Below are positions 43,173 to 51,971 of a stretch of 64,000 nucleotides of DNA, one piece after another; position 1 is the stretch's first letter; every line of letters starts with the position of its first letter. The notes below the pieces were generated by a model. That model saw only the letters and a list, made by a program, of their open reading frames with translations, had not been told where the DNA came from and did not search any database. Source of the DNA: Bordetella parapertussis (GTDB taxonomy: Bacteria > Pseudomonadota > Gammaproteobacteria > Burkholderiales > Burkholderiaceae_B). The position numbers and the translations under genes are program-made. Location: NCBI GenBank assembly GCA_945897365.1, contig CAMDFD010000006.1:62001-126000 (forward strand), in the 5' to 3' direction.

Positions 43173-43745
43173 TTAGACTGCTTCAGGAAAAGGGAGTGTT
43201 TTGCCTTCTGGAATCGGCTCCTCCCCCAAGCTTAACAACATGGCAATCGTCACATAAGTTCCGCTGACAGCGATAAGGTCAACCAGCTGTTGTTCCCCAA
43301 GTACTTTCTTGGCATGTTGAAAAAGCTCTTCACTGATCTTGTGATTTTTACTCATGTTCATACAGACGTCATACACCGCGTCTTCATCGGGTTGCATGTT
43401 GCGGGGACGAATGTTTTGCTTCAGATCATCCGCAACATGCGCGGGCAAATCATGGCGTAAGGCGATGGGGTAATGCGCGACCCATTCAACCTGTGAACTC
43501 CATAGACGTGCTTGAATCAAAATGGCAAATTCGCTCAGGCGCATCGGGAGCGAGTTATTAAAGCGTAAATAATCAAGTAAACGCTTCATGCGATCGGCAA
43601 AGATCGGACTTCTCAACATGACGTTGTAAGGACCCGCTAAGCCAAGACTTGAAATATCGAGAATTTCTTGCGCAAGTCCTCGCGACTCTTGAGGCAAGGT
43701 TTCGAGCGTAACTTGAGTAAATCTTTTTTGTTTTGATGATGACAT
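43173..43745 (-). CDS. Carboxymuconolactone decarboxylase (CMD/AhpD-like) family protein
   Basis: A 190-residue all-helical protein of the AhpD-like fold. LSEFAILIQARLWSSQVEWVAHYPIAL is the family core with the Glu and His of the active site; the CxxC of AhpD is absent, so it is not a peroxidase partner. It is last of a leftward group with a Bug receptor, a TauD-type dioxygenase and an amidase, with an 80-bp gap containing a short tandem repeat. Reaction unknown. Confidence 0.85.
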   Translation of the reverse strand: MSSSKQKRFTQVTLETLPQESRGLAQEILDISSLGLAGPYNVMLRSPIFADRMKRLLDYLRFNNSLPMRLSEFAILIQARLWSSQVEWVAHYPIALRHDLPAHVADDLKQNIRPRNMQPDEDAVYDVCMNMSKNHKISEELFQHAKKVLGEQQLVDLIAVSGTYVTIAMLLSLGEEPIPEGKTLPFPEAV

Positions 43746-43788
43746 GTGAGATCCAAAAGTGAATGGAGCGGTATAGGTTCGATGACCT

Positions 43789-43810
43789 AAAAGGCGAAAA
43801 GGCGAAAAGG
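43789..43810. repeat. Short tandem repeat, unit AAAAGGCG
   Basis: AAAAGGCG occurs twice in a row and is followed by AAAAGG, a partial third unit. It lies between the CMD-family gene and the upstream Bug gene. Such purine-rich repeats can vary in copy number; here it is 43 bp before the CMD start, so spacing changes could affect expression. Confidence 0.6.
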
Positions 43811-43825
43811 TTTTATAGCCTCGAT

Positions 43826-44800
43826 TTAACGAATAGAGGTTTGCGTGCGTTGCAGCAATTCTTTGTATTTAGTGGCATCACTGGCGAGGCGAGCCTTAAA
43901 CTCGGCAGGTGAAGACGTTTGCACTTCCATTCCCTGCGCCGATAATTTTTCGTAAAACTTTGGAATCGCGCCGACCTTTTTAATGGCAGCATTGAGTTTT
44001 TCAACGACGGCGACAGGCGTCCCAGCGGGCGCGATCACACCTTGCCATGTATAGGCTTCAAAACCAGGTAATGTTTGCGCCACAGTCGGCACGTTAGGGG
44101 TTGCAGAGCCACGCTTGACCCCCGAGGTTGCAACCAAAACGAGGCGGCCTTCTTTGATGTGTTCGGAATTACCCACCAGAGAGGTAAACATCATATCGAC
44201 CCGACCTGCTAAAAGGTCGACCAGAGCTGGACCCGCACCTTTGTAAGGCACATGAACAAGATCGATACCGGAGGCAACGCGAAACGACTCGCCTGCGAGG
44301 TGTTGTGCCGAGCCGTTTCCTGAGGAGGCGAAATTTAACTTACCAGGATTTTTCTTGGCATAGTCGATCAATTGTTCAACCGTTTTAATGTTTAAGCCTG
44401 GCGTCACGAAGAGTCCCAGCGGCTGGATCGTTGTCTGGGACACGGGAGAAAAGTCTTTGACAGGATCATAGGTTGGCGTATTGTGTAAAAGTGGCGTGAT
44501 CACAAACGCATTTGTGCCAAAAAGCAAACTGTAGCCATCTGGATTCGCGCGTTTAATTGAGTCTGTGCCAACGAGCGTACCACCACCCGCCCTGTTTTCA
44601 ACAATCACGGACTGACCCATGAGCGGTGTCAGTTCTTGAGCAAGCATGCGCGCCACGATATCCGTTGCCCCCCCTGGAGCATAGGCGACGATCAGTCGAA
44701 TGGGTTTGTCTGGAAATTGAGCGCTGCTTTGAGCACTCGCGATTGGGCTCAGTAGGATCAAGAAAGACAATAGGCTGGTGAGGAGATGTCTCATATTCAT
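43826..44800 (-). CDS. Bug/TctC-family tripartite tricarboxylate transporter receptor
   Basis: A 324-residue periplasmic receptor with a Sec signal ending in ASAQS. Family blocks: FPDKPIRLIVAYAPGGATD, VIVENRAGGGTLVG, ANPDGYSLLFG, LVHVPYKGAGPALVDLL. It starts 2 bp after the stop of a TauD/TfdA dioxygenase gene, which is itself 32 bp behind an amidase gene, so receptor and two enzymes form one operon. The ligand may be the amide or acid handled by those enzymes. Confidence 0.93.
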   Translation of the reverse strand: MNMRHLLTSLLSFLILLSPIASAQSSAQFPDKPIRLIVAYAPGGATDIVARMLAQELTPLMGQSVIVENRAGGGTLVGTDSIKRANPDGYSLLFGTNAFVITPLLHNTPTYDPVKDFSPVSQTTIQPLGLFVTPGLNIKTVEQLIDYAKKNPGKLNFASSGNGSAQHLAGESFRVASGIDLVHVPYKGAGPALVDLLAGRVDMMFTSLVGNSEHIKEGRLVLVATSGVKRGSATPNVPTVAQTLPGFEAYTWQGVIAPAGTPVAVVEKLNAAIKKVGAIPKFYEKLSAQGMEVQTSSPAEFKARLASDATKYKELLQRTQTSIR

Positions 44801-44802
44801 TT

Positions 44803-45711
44803 TTATATCCTTGCATTAAAAAGAAGAGGTTCTTGGGTTCCGCCGGGTCCAAACAAGCGATCTGCCATCACTTGGCAGCGTTTCATATAGCGATGCTCAT
44901 CGGGCCCATAATCGGCGACTGCATTGTGCGTGGTGCCGATGTTGTCCCACATCAGGACCGAGTCTTTCTTCCAGGCGTGGGTATAGAGATATTTTTCCTC
45001 AAGCTGACGCGCGAAGAGTTCCTCGAGTATTGCGTCGCTTTCTGCTTGAGGTAAACCATTAATCTCGATGGCATAGCCAGGATTCGCATACAACACTTTT
45101 TTTCCTGTCAGCGGATGCGTGAGAAAGGCAGGGTGGCGCGCAGGCGGTCGGGCATTTCTTTCTTTTTCACTCAAGGGCGGACGCGTGCTGCCAGGGCGGG
45201 TCCGCATCATGTCCCAAAATTTGTTGAAGTCATGGGTGATGGTCTTGTCGGCGAGTGTGGACTTGAGGTCTTCGGAGAGATCCTCATAGACCGCGTGCAT
45301 ATTTCTAAATTGTGTCGCACCCAGAGGTTTTCCCTCACGATGAGGAATCGTCGTGCCGTATAAAATATTGGCTAGAGCGATGACGGGCGCATAAGACATG
45401 TCTGTGTGCCATGATTGCCCAGCATCTTTAAGTCCGAGTGGTTGACCCTTCTCAACCATATTTGAAAGAATCATCACCTCTGGGAAACCCGGTTCTTGCG
45501 CCCGTCCTCCTGGGCTAATATAAAGTTCACCAAAGCTCTGGCTAAAGGCTTTGAGTTGCGCAGTCGTCAAAGATTGCTTCGGAAATTCGAGTACGCCATA
45601 GCGCCCAAGCGCAAGCAACAGCATATCGGTTTGCGTTGCACTTAATGGTTGTGACAGATCAAGCTCCTCAACGCGAACACCGAGCGTTTCAGGCATCGGG
45701 TTTAATTTCAT
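44803..45711 (-). CDS. TauD/TfdA family dioxygenase
   Basis: A 302-residue 2-oxoglutarate- and iron-dependent oxygenase. The facial triad is His102-x-Asp104 (SWHTDMSYAP) and His262 (GTTHNAVADY); Arg274 or Arg278 would bind 2-oxoglutarate. ATG at 45709-45711 gives MKLNPMPETLG, the usual start region of TauD/TfdA proteins (VRVEELDLSQPLS follows); the longer frame reads into the amidase gene. Substrates of the family include taurine, 2,4-D and similar acids. Its operon partners are an amidase and a Bug receptor. Confidence 0.92.
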   Translation of the reverse strand: MKLNPMPETLGVRVEELDLSQPLSATQTDMLLLALGRYGVLEFPKQSLTTAQLKAFSQSFGELYISPGGRAQEPGFPEVMILSNMVEKGQPLGLKDAGQSWHTDMSYAPVIALANILYGTTIPHREGKPLGATQFRNMHAVYEDLSEDLKSTLADKTITHDFNKFWDMMRTRPGSTRPPLSEKERNARPPARHPAFLTHPLTGKKVLYANPGYAIEINGLPQAESDAILEELFARQLEEKYLYTHAWKKDSVLMWDNIGTTHNAVADYGPDEHRYMKRCQVMADRLFGPGGTQEPLLFNARI

Positions 45712-45743
45712 TTTTTGTCTCCATCCATGTCTATCATTCGTTC

Positions 45744-47153
45744 TCAAACACTGGGCCTCGCCTTGTGCCATGACGTGTCACGTTGATAGGCATCGGCGAT
45801 CTTGAGAATCATCGCCTCGTCAAAGGGTTTGCCGACGAGTTGAAAAGCAAGAGGCATCTGTCGGCTTGAAAAACCAGCGGGCACGCTCATCGCGGGTAAG
45901 CCGAGATAATTGATCGCGCGGTTGGTATAGGTCAATTGACTAATGGACTGAAGCACAGTGTTGAGATCACCCGTGGTGGTCGCTGCAATGGTGGGCGTGT
46001 GCAAGCGAGCGACGGGGATATGCAGCGCGTCACAGCTTCCAAGGCTTGTCGCTAGATATTCCTTGATGTAATCATCCCTGGCGCGAAGCGCTTCGACGTA
46101 CCCAATACCCGTTTGACTAAAGCCGGGTTCGATTCGGGCGCGAACCTGATCGCTATAGTCTTGTGGACGCTGTTCAAACCATTTTCGATGGACTTGCCCA
46201 GCCTCGGCCGTCAAAACAATCGCAGTCATTTCGTGAATGCGCTGCATATTGGGTACCTTGACTTCAACGAACTCGGCACCGCGTCCTCGCAAGACTTGCA
46301 AGCTGGCCTCCAAGGCTGCCGCCATTTCAGGCTCAAGATTTTCACGATAAAAGTCTTGAGGAACGCCGATTCGAACCCCTCTTAAATCGCCAGTCAGTTT
46401 TCTTTCATAGTCTTCGTTGGGTTGTGTTGTGCACCAAGGGTCATCGGGGTTAGGACGACTAATGTGTGTCAAGATGCGCGCGCAGTCACGTGCGGACTGC
46501 GCCAACGGACCCACGCAGTCCAGGGTGTGAGAAAGGGGAAAGACACCATCGATGCTGACGCGTTTGGACGTCGGTTTAATGCCAGTGACGCCGCACATAA
46601 ACGCAGGTTGACGGATCGAGCCGCCCGTGTCGCTGCCAAGCGAACCAAAAACGAGGCGCGCGGCGACGGCGATACCCGAGCCGCTTGATGAGCCGCCGCA
46701 GGGATATTCAGGGTTCCATGGATTGAGTCCATGACCATAATGACCATTGAAGCCGGTCGGACTCATGGCGAACTCGGCCATGTGCAAGGCGCCTAGGTTG
46801 ACTTGGCCTGCCGCATCTAAATCATCGATGACCCAGGCGTTTTTCTGAGCGATGTTACCTTGCAGGATTTTTGAACCCACGTGCATTTCTTTGCCCGCGA
46901 CTTCAATCAAATCTTTGTGTGCTAGGGGCACACCATGCAAAGAACCCAGCACGAGACCGCTTGCCTGGAGGGCATCCAGTGCGCGTGCACGCGCTAATGC
47001 TTGCTCATGGTCAATGCGAAAAACGGCATTCAATCTTCGACCTATCGTTTCCAAGCGGTTAAGCGACCAAGTCGTCAGCTCAACAGACGAAAACGTTTTT
47101 TTTGCAATACCGTCTGCAGCGCCGACGAGGTCGAGTTGCTCAAACTGACTCAT
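45744..47153 (-). CDS. Amidase (amidase signature family)
   Basis: A 469-residue serine hydrolase. The Ser-cisSer-Lys triad is visible: HKDLIEV holds the Lys, and CGGSSSGSGIAVAARLVFGSLGSDTGGSIRQP holds the serines in the glycine/serine-rich signature. The start MSQFEQLDL is supported by AGGAAA eight bases upstream; an upstream ATG adds 13 unsupported residues. It hydrolyses an amide to an acid and ammonia; substrate unknown. First gene of the leftward amidase-dioxygenase-Bug-CMD group. Confidence 0.93.
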   Translation of the reverse strand: MSQFEQLDLVGAADGIAKKTFSSVELTTWSLNRLETIGRRLNAVFRIDHEQALARARALDALQASGLVLGSLHGVPLAHKDLIEVAGKEMHVGSKILQGNIAQKNAWVIDDLDAAGQVNLGALHMAEFAMSPTGFNGHYGHGLNPWNPEYPCGGSSSGSGIAVAARLVFGSLGSDTGGSIRQPAFMCGVTGIKPTSKRVSIDGVFPLSHTLDCVGPLAQSARDCARILTHISRPNPDDPWCTTQPNEDYERKLTGDLRGVRIGVPQDFYRENLEPEMAAALEASLQVLRGRGAEFVEVKVPNMQRIHEMTAIVLTAEAGQVHRKWFEQRPQDYSDQVRARIEPGFSQTGIGYVEALRARDDYIKEYLATSLGSCDALHIPVARLHTPTIAATTTGDLNTVLQSISQLTYTNRAINYLGLPAMSVPAGFSSRQMPLAFQLVGKPFDEAMILKIADAYQRDTSWHKARPSV

Positions 47154-47264
47154 AATATTTCCTGTTGTACGTCTCAAATTAAGTTTAATCATATCTAAAC
47201 AACTTTCTTAGCATAACGCCAATCTTGACCTGCGAGCAGCCTATTTCCTCTATGTGGGCGATTC

Positions 47265-48413
47265 TTAGAAGGGTAAGTCGGATTGAGGATGACGCATCTC
47301 CTGAACGCTCTTAGCGCGCGGCGATAAACTTCCAGCGCGAACACCAAGGAGTCGAATCCTTTGCTCAAGGGGGACGCGCCGCAGACACTCGGTCGCGGCC
47401 TGTCTAATGGCAGCGCCCTCTGTAATTGCAACCGGCAAGGTTAGATCACGCGTGATGACTTGAAAATCCGCATATTTAATTTTGATGCCGATCGTTTTTG
47501 TTGCATATCCTTTACGCAGGAGATCTTCGGCCAAGCGATAGCATAAGTCTGTAAAGATTACCGACAAACGCGTACGATCCTGTTTCGCATGCAAGTCGCG
47601 TTCAAACGTTGTTTCTCGACTGAGTGACTTTGGCTCAGAGGACGTGACCACCGGCCTGTCATCTAAGCCATGCGCAGCCTGATAAAGCCATTGACCTGTA
47701 GCGCGACCAAAGTGCGCGACGAGCAGCTCTGGGGGGGTGTTTGCGAGCTCCCCGATGGTGTGAATGCCCAAGGCGGCAAGTTTTTCGTTGGCCTTGGGTC
47801 CGATACCATTAATTTTTTTCGCGAGCAAAGGCCAAATGCGTGTTGATAATTCGCTGGCATTTAAAAGGGTGACCCCATCAGGTTTATCCAAATCCGAACA
47901 AATTTTTGATAACAATTTGTTTGGGCTCACGCCGATCGAGCAGCTCAGGCCGGTTGCGTCACTCACGGCTTTTTTAATACGCAAGGCCAGACGTTCAGTA
48001 TCTTCGTCAAGATCGGCGAAGTCGATATAGATTTCATCAATGCCGCGATCTTCGACAAGAGGAGCAATGCTGGAGACCGCAGACTTAAATAGTCTTGAAT
48101 AATGCCTGTAGGCCTCAAAATTTGCGGGTAACAGAATGGCTTCGGGTGCCAACAAGGCAGACTTCATCAAGCCCATGCCAGAAAAAACGCCCAAGGCGCG
48201 CGCCTCATAGGTCGAAGTTGTGATGACGCCACGGCCCACGTAGTCGCGCAATCGAGAGAAACGCCTCGTGCCAGTTGCATCGAGGGTAGGTTGCTCCGTG
48301 CTGCGACCACCGACAACCACAGGTTGACCTTTAAGTTCGGGATAGCTCAATAACTCGACTGATGCAAAAAAAGCATCCATATCGAGGTGAGCGATTCGGC
48401 GTTCGGGCTTCAT
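47265..48413 (-). CDS. dinB: DNA polymerase IV (Y-family translesion polymerase)
   Basis: A 382-residue Y-family polymerase. HLDMDAFFASVE carries the first catalytic Asp and DRGIDEIYIDF the second acidic pair; helix-hairpin-helix and little-finger regions follow (KINGIGPKANEKL). It lacks a C-terminal beta-clamp motif of obvious form, ending soon after the little finger. Residues 39-60 hold an insertion (STEQPTLDATGTRRF) relative to E. coli DinB. MKPERR is the preferred start. No clear LexA box was seen in the 122 bp before the divergent aroG fragment. Confidence 0.95.
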   Translation of the reverse strand: MKPERRIAHLDMDAFFASVELLSYPELKGQPVVVGGRSTEQPTLDATGTRRFSRLRDYVGRGVITTSTYEARALGVFSGMGLMKSALLAPEAILLPANFEAYRHYSRLFKSAVSSIAPLVEDRGIDEIYIDFADLDEDTERLALRIKKAVSDATGLSCSIGVSPNKLLSKICSDLDKPDGVTLLNASELSTRIWPLLAKKINGIGPKANEKLAALGIHTIGELANTPPELLVAHFGRATGQWLYQAAHGLDDRPVVTSSEPKSLSRETTFERDLHAKQDRTRLSVIFTDLCYRLAEDLLRKGYATKTIGIKIKYADFQVITRDLTLPVAITEGAAIRQAATECLRRVPLEQRIRLLGVRAGSLSPRAKSVQEMRHPQSDLPF

Positions 48414-48535
48414 AGCTTCAGTGTATTTGAAACACAAGCGTTTTTGAGAGTAGTGCTGAGGTGTAATACTCTAAAATAAGGATATCGAAATTCGCGTGCA
48501 TGACGTGCGCAGCAATGACTTTAATCAACATCAAC

Positions 48536-48796
48536 ATGAATACCTTATCCTCAGACGCTTCGACTGAAAATCTGCATATTGCCGATATTTTTGCCATGCC
48601 AACGCCCCAACAACTGCATCAACAGATTCCACTCAGTGAAAAGGCAGCCGGTACGATTACGGCCGGGCGTGAGTCGCTCAATCGAATTTTACGAGGAGAG
48701 GATCCGCGACGGTTTGTGGTGGTGGGGCCTTGCTCCATCCACGATCCTGTTGCAGGCTTGGACTATGCGCGTCGCCTGCGTTCCGTGCTGGGCTGA
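48536..48796 (+). pseudogene. aroG: Truncated DAHP synthase (AroG-type) gene
   Basis: The 86 residues match only the N-terminus of 3-deoxy-7-phosphoheptulonate synthase: LSEKAAGTITAGRESLNRILRGEDPRRFVVVGPCSIHDPVAGLDYARRLR. Intact enzymes have about 350 residues, and the whole TIM barrel after the first strand is missing. The frame stops at 48796; a one-base shift gives a few more family-like residues (HLVLRV) up to about 48825, already inside the convergent amidohydrolase gene. This shows a deletion or junction there. The first step of the shikimate pathway must be encoded elsewhere. Confidence 0.85.
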
Positions 48797-48810
48797 ACAC
48801 AGAAGCGCAC

Positions 48811-49737
48811 TTAGTTTTGCGCGTCGAACCCGTACAAGCGAGCGGGATTGTGTACGAGTATTTTTTCAATCACTGCGCGATCGCGAGTCCAGTGGCCTAA
48901 GAGATCCAACAGCTTCGCATCATCAGGCTTGTGTGCTTCTGTCGGATGGGGCCAGTCACTCCCCCAAACTAAACGATCTGGCGCCTGGGCGATCCAGTGC
49001 CGTGCGACGGCATCGACATCGCTAAAACCCTCTGTCTCTCCGCTTAGACTATCTAGATATGCGCCAGAAAGCTTGACCCAGGTATCGCCTTTGTCTAATA
49101 AACGATTGATCAATACCACGGCGGGGTGTTGAATGCCAAGAGGCTGTGGGAGCCTTCCCATATGATCGATCACAAGCGGGCAGGGCAGACGCTCAAGCAT
49201 ATCCGCGTGTTGAACAAACTGATCTGCCGTCCAATGCAATTGCAGGTGCCAACCTAAACGCACGATGCGTTTGGCGAGCGGTTCGACCATCTCAAAGCTA
49301 GCCGCGGCATTTTTTGGTGTGTAAAGCGAAAATCTGAGTCCTCGAATGCCCGCACGATCGAGTTCATCCATGGTCTGATCTGAGGCGTCGCTGCGTAAAA
49401 CCGCCACACCGCGCGCATATTGGAGTCCAAGCTGGGCGATCGCATCCACGGTCACTCGATTGTCCGTGCCGTAGCTGCGAGGCGTCACGATCACAGCGCG
49501 GCTTGTGCCAAGCCTTTTTTGCAAAAGGCGATACTCTGTCACGGTTGCTTTTTCGAGGCCGGTTGATGCATCCACGGCTTGCTCGAAACGGTCGTCATAA
49601 ATGTGTAAATGGGCGTCACACGCATCGCGCGGTACGAGCAAGGCGGGACATTGCGATCCCGCACTGTTAGGCACGACGATCATGTCTGATGCAGAAGTTG
49701 AAGCAGAGGTCGGGCGAACCGCAGAGGTGTCGCTCAT
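48811..49737 (-). CDS. Amidohydrolase family protein (2-pyrone-4,6-dicarboxylate lactonase-like)
   Basis: A 308-residue metal-dependent hydrolase of the amidohydrolase-2 group. DAHLHIYDDRF carries the HxH motif, IDHMGRLP and WGSDWPHP the later His and catalytic Asp. The protein resembles LigI-type lactonases and TIM-barrel dicarboxylate hydrolases. Its start overlaps the stop of the upstream CoA-transferase gene (ATGA), so it belongs to the leftward acid-metabolism operon. Its 3' end adjoins the DAHP synthase remnant. Substrate unknown. Confidence 0.88.
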   Translation of the reverse strand: MSDTSAVRPTSASTSASDMIVVPNSAGSQCPALLVPRDACDAHLHIYDDRFEQAVDASTGLEKATVTEYRLLQKRLGTSRAVIVTPRSYGTDNRVTVDAIAQLGLQYARGVAVLRSDASDQTMDELDRAGIRGLRFSLYTPKNAAASFEMVEPLAKRIVRLGWHLQLHWTADQFVQHADMLERLPCPLVIDHMGRLPQPLGIQHPAVVLINRLLDKGDTWVKLSGAYLDSLSGETEGFSDVDAVARHWIAQAPDRLVWGSDWPHPTEAHKPDDAKLLDLLGHWTRDRAVIEKILVHNPARLYGFDAQN

Positions 49738-50954
49738 GATTTGTTTTTATTGCGCCTGAGTCGTGCGGCTTCTGCTTTGATGATCTCAGTATGCTGCCCG
49801 AGCGTAGGCGCGGCAAAAGGCTCTGGCCCTGGCGTGCGAGAAAAACGGACCGAACGTTTCAGACCTCGATATTGACCCACGACAGGATGTTGATAAGTTG
49901 CGATTAGGCCTTGACTCAACACCTGGGGATGATCAAACATATCTTCGACCGAACGCGCTGCTGCGCAAGGCACCTCCTCACCGAAAAGCACCTCCCATTC
50001 GAGCGCGCTTTTTGCTGCGAGGGCTTGGTGAAGTTTTGGTACGATTTCCGCGTGATGTTGCGCCCGCTTGCGCACGGTATCGAAGCGTTCATTTCCGATA
50101 AGTTCGGTCATGCCCGTTTTTTCGCAAAGCGCTTGCCAGAAATGGGGTGTATTCGCAGAAATATAAATAAAACCGTTCTTGGTAGGGTGAATACCCGTGA
50201 TGCCTCCAGAGCGCATATCGCGCCCAACGTCTCGCCCTTCGTGCTCGGCCCAAACGAGACGGGTGGATTGCATCGTCATTGCGGCATCCAAGAGCGAGAC
50301 GCCCACGAACTGCCCTAAACCCGACCGTTCACGTTCAAATAAAGCGGAAGACACGGCGCCCGCAACGAGTGCGGAGGCATAAAAGTCGACGACCGAGCCG
50401 TATAGGACTTCGGGTGGTCCTTCTTTTTTGCCCTGCTGTGCGGCCATCCCTGTCATCGTTTGCAGCACTTGATCGAAGCCAGCTTTGTCTTTCAGCGGGC
50501 CAGTCTCACCATAGCCACTCACCGCGCAATAGACCAGTCTGGGATTCAGTGTACTTAACTGCTCATAGCCAATGCCAATGCGTGGCGCTACGGTGGGTCT
50601 GAAATTATGGACAAGCACATCCGCGCTTTCGATCAATGTCAGCAGTGTTGTGAGATCTTCCGGCTGTTTGATATCCAGAACCGTGGCCAGCTTGCTTCGG
50701 TTGACCCCAAGAAATGCACGACTCTCAGTCTCGAGACTCGAGGGGTATTTTCGAAGATTATCGCCTGCGGGGGGTTCGACTTTGATGATCTCGGCGCCTT
50801 GATCTGCTAGCAAAGAACAACCATACGGACCTGCAATGTAGGCCGACATGTCAATGACACGCACACCCGTAAGCGGACCGGACAGGCCCGATCGACGAGG
50901 TAAGACTGATGCGTTTGACTCTGTTGAGTCTTGGGTAGCGGAGTGACCTTTCAT
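49734..50954 (-). CDS. Class III CoA-transferase (CaiB/BaiF)
   Basis: A 406-residue family III CoA-transferase. DMSAYIAGPYGCSLLADQGAEIIKVEPPAGD is the family opening; KDKAGFDQVLQ contains the expected catalytic Asp, and HNFRP and NRSK motifs are present. ATG at 50952-50954 begins 7 bp after the Bug receptor's stop; upstream in-frame codons lie within that gene. The enzyme moves CoA from a donor such as succinyl-CoA to a carboxylic acid. With the CitE-like lyase upstream it could activate and cleave a branched hydroxy acid. Confidence 0.92.
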   Translation of the reverse strand: MKGHSATQDSTESNASVLPRRSGLSGPLTGVRVIDMSAYIAGPYGCSLLADQGAEIIKVEPPAGDNLRKYPSSLETESRAFLGVNRSKLATVLDIKQPEDLTTLLTLIESADVLVHNFRPTVAPRIGIGYEQLSTLNPRLVYCAVSGYGETGPLKDKAGFDQVLQTMTGMAAQQGKKEGPPEVLYGSVVDFYASALVAGAVSSALFERERSGLGQFVGVSLLDAAMTMQSTRLVWAEHEGRDVGRDMRSGGITGIHPTKNGFIYISANTPHFWQALCEKTGMTELIGNERFDTVRKRAQHHAEIVPKLHQALAAKSALEWEVLFGEEVPCAAARSVEDMFDHPQVLSQGLIATYQHPVVGQYRGLKRSVRFSRTPGPEPFAAPTLGQHTEIIKAEAARLRRNKNKS

Positions 50955-50961
50955 GCTTTGG

Positions 50962-51924
50962 TTAATCCGCCTGAATGTTCGCGGCCGCCGCAACTCGCTT
51001 CCAACGCGCAAGCTCATTGGCGATATGGGCACTGAATTCAGCAGGTGTCATGGCGACTGGGCTCGCACCTTGTTTGAGAAAAAACGCTTTCATTTGATCC
51101 GAACTGATAATTTTATTGATGGTTGTATTGAGCTTTTGCACCACGTCGGTAGGAGTGCCTGCGGGGGCCAGCACACCCCACCACAAATCAACCGCAGCGG
51201 CGCCGAAACCATACTCATCGAGGGATGGAATTTTTGGTGCGATTGGGGAGCGCTTCGCCGTTGTGACAGAGAGACCCCTTATTTTTTCATTATTGACGTG
51301 ATTCAACAGCGAAGGTGCGCTGGCGATGATCATGTCGATTTGACCGCTCATTAGATCGTTGACCGCCGGGCCCATTCCCTTGTAGGGGACATGGGTCATT
51401 TTTATTTTCGCAACATCAGAAAAAATTTCACTGGCGAACTGATTGATACTCCCGACGCCTGAGGTGCCGAAATTGAGTTTTCCCGGATTGGCTTTGGCGA
51501 AAGTGACGAGCTCAGGGAGTGTTTTAAAAGGCGTATTGTTACCGACTGTAATAAGCAGAGGTCCTCGCGCCAGCATCGAGACGGGCGCAAAGCTCTTGAC
51601 GGCATCGTATTGCAAATTTTTTCTGACTACCGCTCCAGTCGTAAATGTGGAGGATAAAACTACAAGCGTATACCCGTCGGCCGGTGCTTTGGCGACCAGT
51701 GAATTTGCTAGCACGCCACCCGAAGCGGGTTTGTTTTCGACAACAACGGAGACGCCTAAAGCATCTTGCATGTGTTTGCCAATCGTACGCGCGAAGGTGT
51801 CGTTCGATCCGCCGGGTGCGCTTCCCACTAACAAAGTGATCGGCTTGTTGGGAAAGTTTGTTTGCGCGATCGCGGCAGCCGGGAGGAGGGTGGCCAAGCA
51901 AAGTAATTTAAATATTTTTTTCAT
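50962..51924 (-). CDS. Bug/TctC-family tripartite tricarboxylate transporter receptor
   Basis: A 320-residue periplasmic receptor. MKKIFKLLCLATLLPAAAIAQ is a clear Sec signal; an ATG five codons upstream is less likely. Family blocks: FPNKPITLLVGSAPGGSND, VVVENKPASGGVL, KAPADGYTLV, MTHVPYKGMGPAVNDLM. It lies between the CitE-like lyase and CoA-transferase genes and probably binds the acid they use. Confidence 0.93.
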   Translation of the reverse strand: MKKIFKLLCLATLLPAAAIAQTNFPNKPITLLVGSAPGGSNDTFARTIGKHMQDALGVSVVVENKPASGGVLANSLVAKAPADGYTLVVLSSTFTTGAVVRKNLQYDAVKSFAPVSMLARGPLLITVGNNTPFKTLPELVTFAKANPGKLNFGTSGVGSINQFASEIFSDVAKIKMTHVPYKGMGPAVNDLMSGQIDMIIASAPSLLNHVNNEKIRGLSVTTAKRSPIAPKIPSLDEYGFGAAAVDLWWGVLAPAGTPTDVVQKLNTTINKIISSDQMKAFFLKQGASPVAMTPAEFSAHIANELARWKRVAAAANIQAD

Positions 51925-51971
51925 GATGTTTTGTCTCATTTATTTTTAAAAAAAAGGCGATGTGAATCAAT

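Noticed and set aside
48414..48535. LexA site controlling dinB
   Set aside because: No CTG-N10-CAG-type palindrome was seen in the divergent gap.
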